NCBI GenBank assembly: GCA_000432655.1
Contig: HF986328.1
Location: 53,802 to 60,798 of the forward strand
DNA length: 6,997 nucleotides
Reading direction: 5' to 3'
Source: Bacteroides sp. CAG:1060
GTDB lineage: Bacteria; Bacteroidota; Bacteroidia; Bacteroidales; UBA932
The notes below the pieces were generated by a model, which made no database searches, was not told where the DNA came from, and worked only from the letters and a program-made list of their open reading frames with translations. The position numbers were made by a program, and so were the translations under genes. Shown one piece after another: positions 6,501-6,997 of the stretch (the stretch's first letter is position 1; the number at the start of each line of letters is the position of its first letter).

Positions 6501-6584
6501 ACGTATCTATCGTGAAGGACTCTCAGCAGGGTGTTCTCTCCGACCTCTCACACCACCGCACGTGCGGTCCCACCAAAAAGCATT
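6501..6584 (-). other. Convergent spacer with a possible worn 3' end of a group II intron
   Basis: On the minus strand the spacer reads GGGACCGCACGTGCGGTG (about 6572-6554) and then GTGTGAGAGGTCGG (about 6555-6541). It includes the perfect 14-bp palindrome ACCGCACGTGCGGT (6555-6568). The run CGGTGGTGTGAGAGGTCGG resembles, from memory, the segment after domain V at the 3' end of many bacterial group II introns. The normal distal part of domain V (a longer arm with a GAAA loop) is absent, and no reverse transcriptase is present in the window, so only a remnant could be involved. The palindrome has no T tract on either side and is a poor intrinsic terminator. Assignment is tentative. Confidence 0.4.
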
Positions 6585-6997
6585 CTAGAACTCCATGTTC
6601 ACTTTATATATAGGATTTTCCAGTTCATCTTGTTTGACTATGAACATGGTCATATAGACAGGCAGATATTCGACATTGCCCTTCACGTGCAGGTTGTCAT
6701 TGCACAGAACTATCGCCCTCCGTATTCCATAATTCGGGGTGCTCAGGACTTTGGACAACGCATTATGACGTTCGTAATCCTTGCCCGACTTGACTTCCAA
6801 GGGAATGATTTCATCATCCGTCTCCAATATAAAATCAATTTCTCCCTGCTTCTTGCTGTTGAAGTAGTACAAATCCCATCCATGAGCGTGAAGTTCTTGC
6901 GCGACAGCATTTTCAAATACGCTACCATAGTTCACGTCCACCTTCCCCTGCAGAATCTTTAGTTGGATCCCTCCTGATGAATATTGGCAAGAAAGCA
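6585..6997 (-). CDS. C-terminal part of a DUF4143-type (AAA_14-linked) ATPase, 5' end beyond the right edge
   Basis: The reading frame stays open from the stop TAG (6587-6585) to the window edge. The in-frame GTG at 6941 is therefore not a credible start: residues upstream of it (LSCQYSSGGIQLKILQGK) continue the family pattern. About 137 residues are visible. They match the C-terminal DUF4143 region of Bacteroidota ATPases that carry an N-terminal AAA_14 domain. Key features are NYGSVFENAVAQEL, YYFNSKKQGEIDFIL, IIPLEVKSGKDYERHNAL and the tail EYLPVYMTMFIV. The E...D...ExK residues (FEN, EIDF, EVK) resemble a PD-(D/E)xK nuclease-like fold. The cellular role of this family is poorly known. It is convergent with the kinase gene and has no visible operon partner. 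Confidence 0.85.
   Translation of the reverse strand, partial: LSCQYSSGGIQLKILQGKVDVNYGSVFENAVAQELHAHGWDLYYFNSKKQGEIDFILETDDEIIPLEVKSGKDYERHNALSKVLSTPNYGIRRAIVLCNDNLHVKGNVEYLPVYMTMFIVKQDELENPIYKVNMEF

Noticed and set aside
6555..6568. 14-bp palindrome as a bidirectional terminator for the convergent genes
   Set aside because: No T tract follows on either strand; at most it is a hairpin within the intron-like remnant.
6585..6941. Complete 118-aa protein starting at the GTG at 6941
   Set aside because: The frame continues open to the window edge with family-like residues, so this is the tail of a longer protein.

Overview
The window looks like chromosomal DNA of a member of the order Bacteroidales (Bacteroidota). 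The evidence is the Bacteroides-type promoter grammar (TTTG at -33, 19-20 bp, TAnnTTTG at -7) in front of two transcripts, A/T-rich translation starts without Shine-Dalgarno boxes, a tRNA gene lacking an encoded CCA, and protein types typical of that phylum: a long multi-SLBB outer-membrane polysaccharide export protein, a Bacteroidales-style NtrC-family regulator paired with a short histidine kinase, and a DUF4143 ATPase tail. Genus cannot be fixed from this sequence.

Layout. (1) Bases 1-3383, minus strand: start of a polysaccharide (capsule or O-antigen type) export operon. The 805-aa OPX protein comes first, and 10 nt later a Wzz-type chain-length/co-polymerase protein starts and runs off the left edge. 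(2) Bases 3384-3665: divergent regulatory region. It holds the operon promoter, whose -33 box lies in one unit of a 46-bp tandem duplication, and a second promoter facing right. (3) Bases 3666-3780: tRNA-Asp(GUC) followed by a clear intrinsic terminator. (4) Bases 3781-4254: about 470 bp without a convincing gene. It contains a C9 tract, a strong hairpin, a 90-bp tandem duplication built from four related subunits, and a probable promoter overlapped by twin 15-bp palindromes. (5) Bases 4261-6500, plus strand: two-component operon of a sigma-54-type response regulator and its membrane-anchored histidine kinase, joined by an ATGA overlap. (6) Bases 6501-6584: convergent spacer that resembles a worn 3' end of a group II intron on the minus strand. 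(7) Bases 6585-6997, minus strand: C-terminal part of a DUF4143-type ATPase that enters from the right edge.

How they work together. The OPX and Wzz-like proteins would form the envelope-spanning export channel and length-control assembly for a surface polysaccharide. The kinase and regulator form one signalling unit, and the twin palindromes at their promoter are good candidates for its own control site. Nothing in the sequence links the two-component system to the polysaccharide operon beyond proximity. No complete novel system is evident. The most unusual material is the non-coding DNA between the tRNA and the regulator, and the intron-like scar near the right end.
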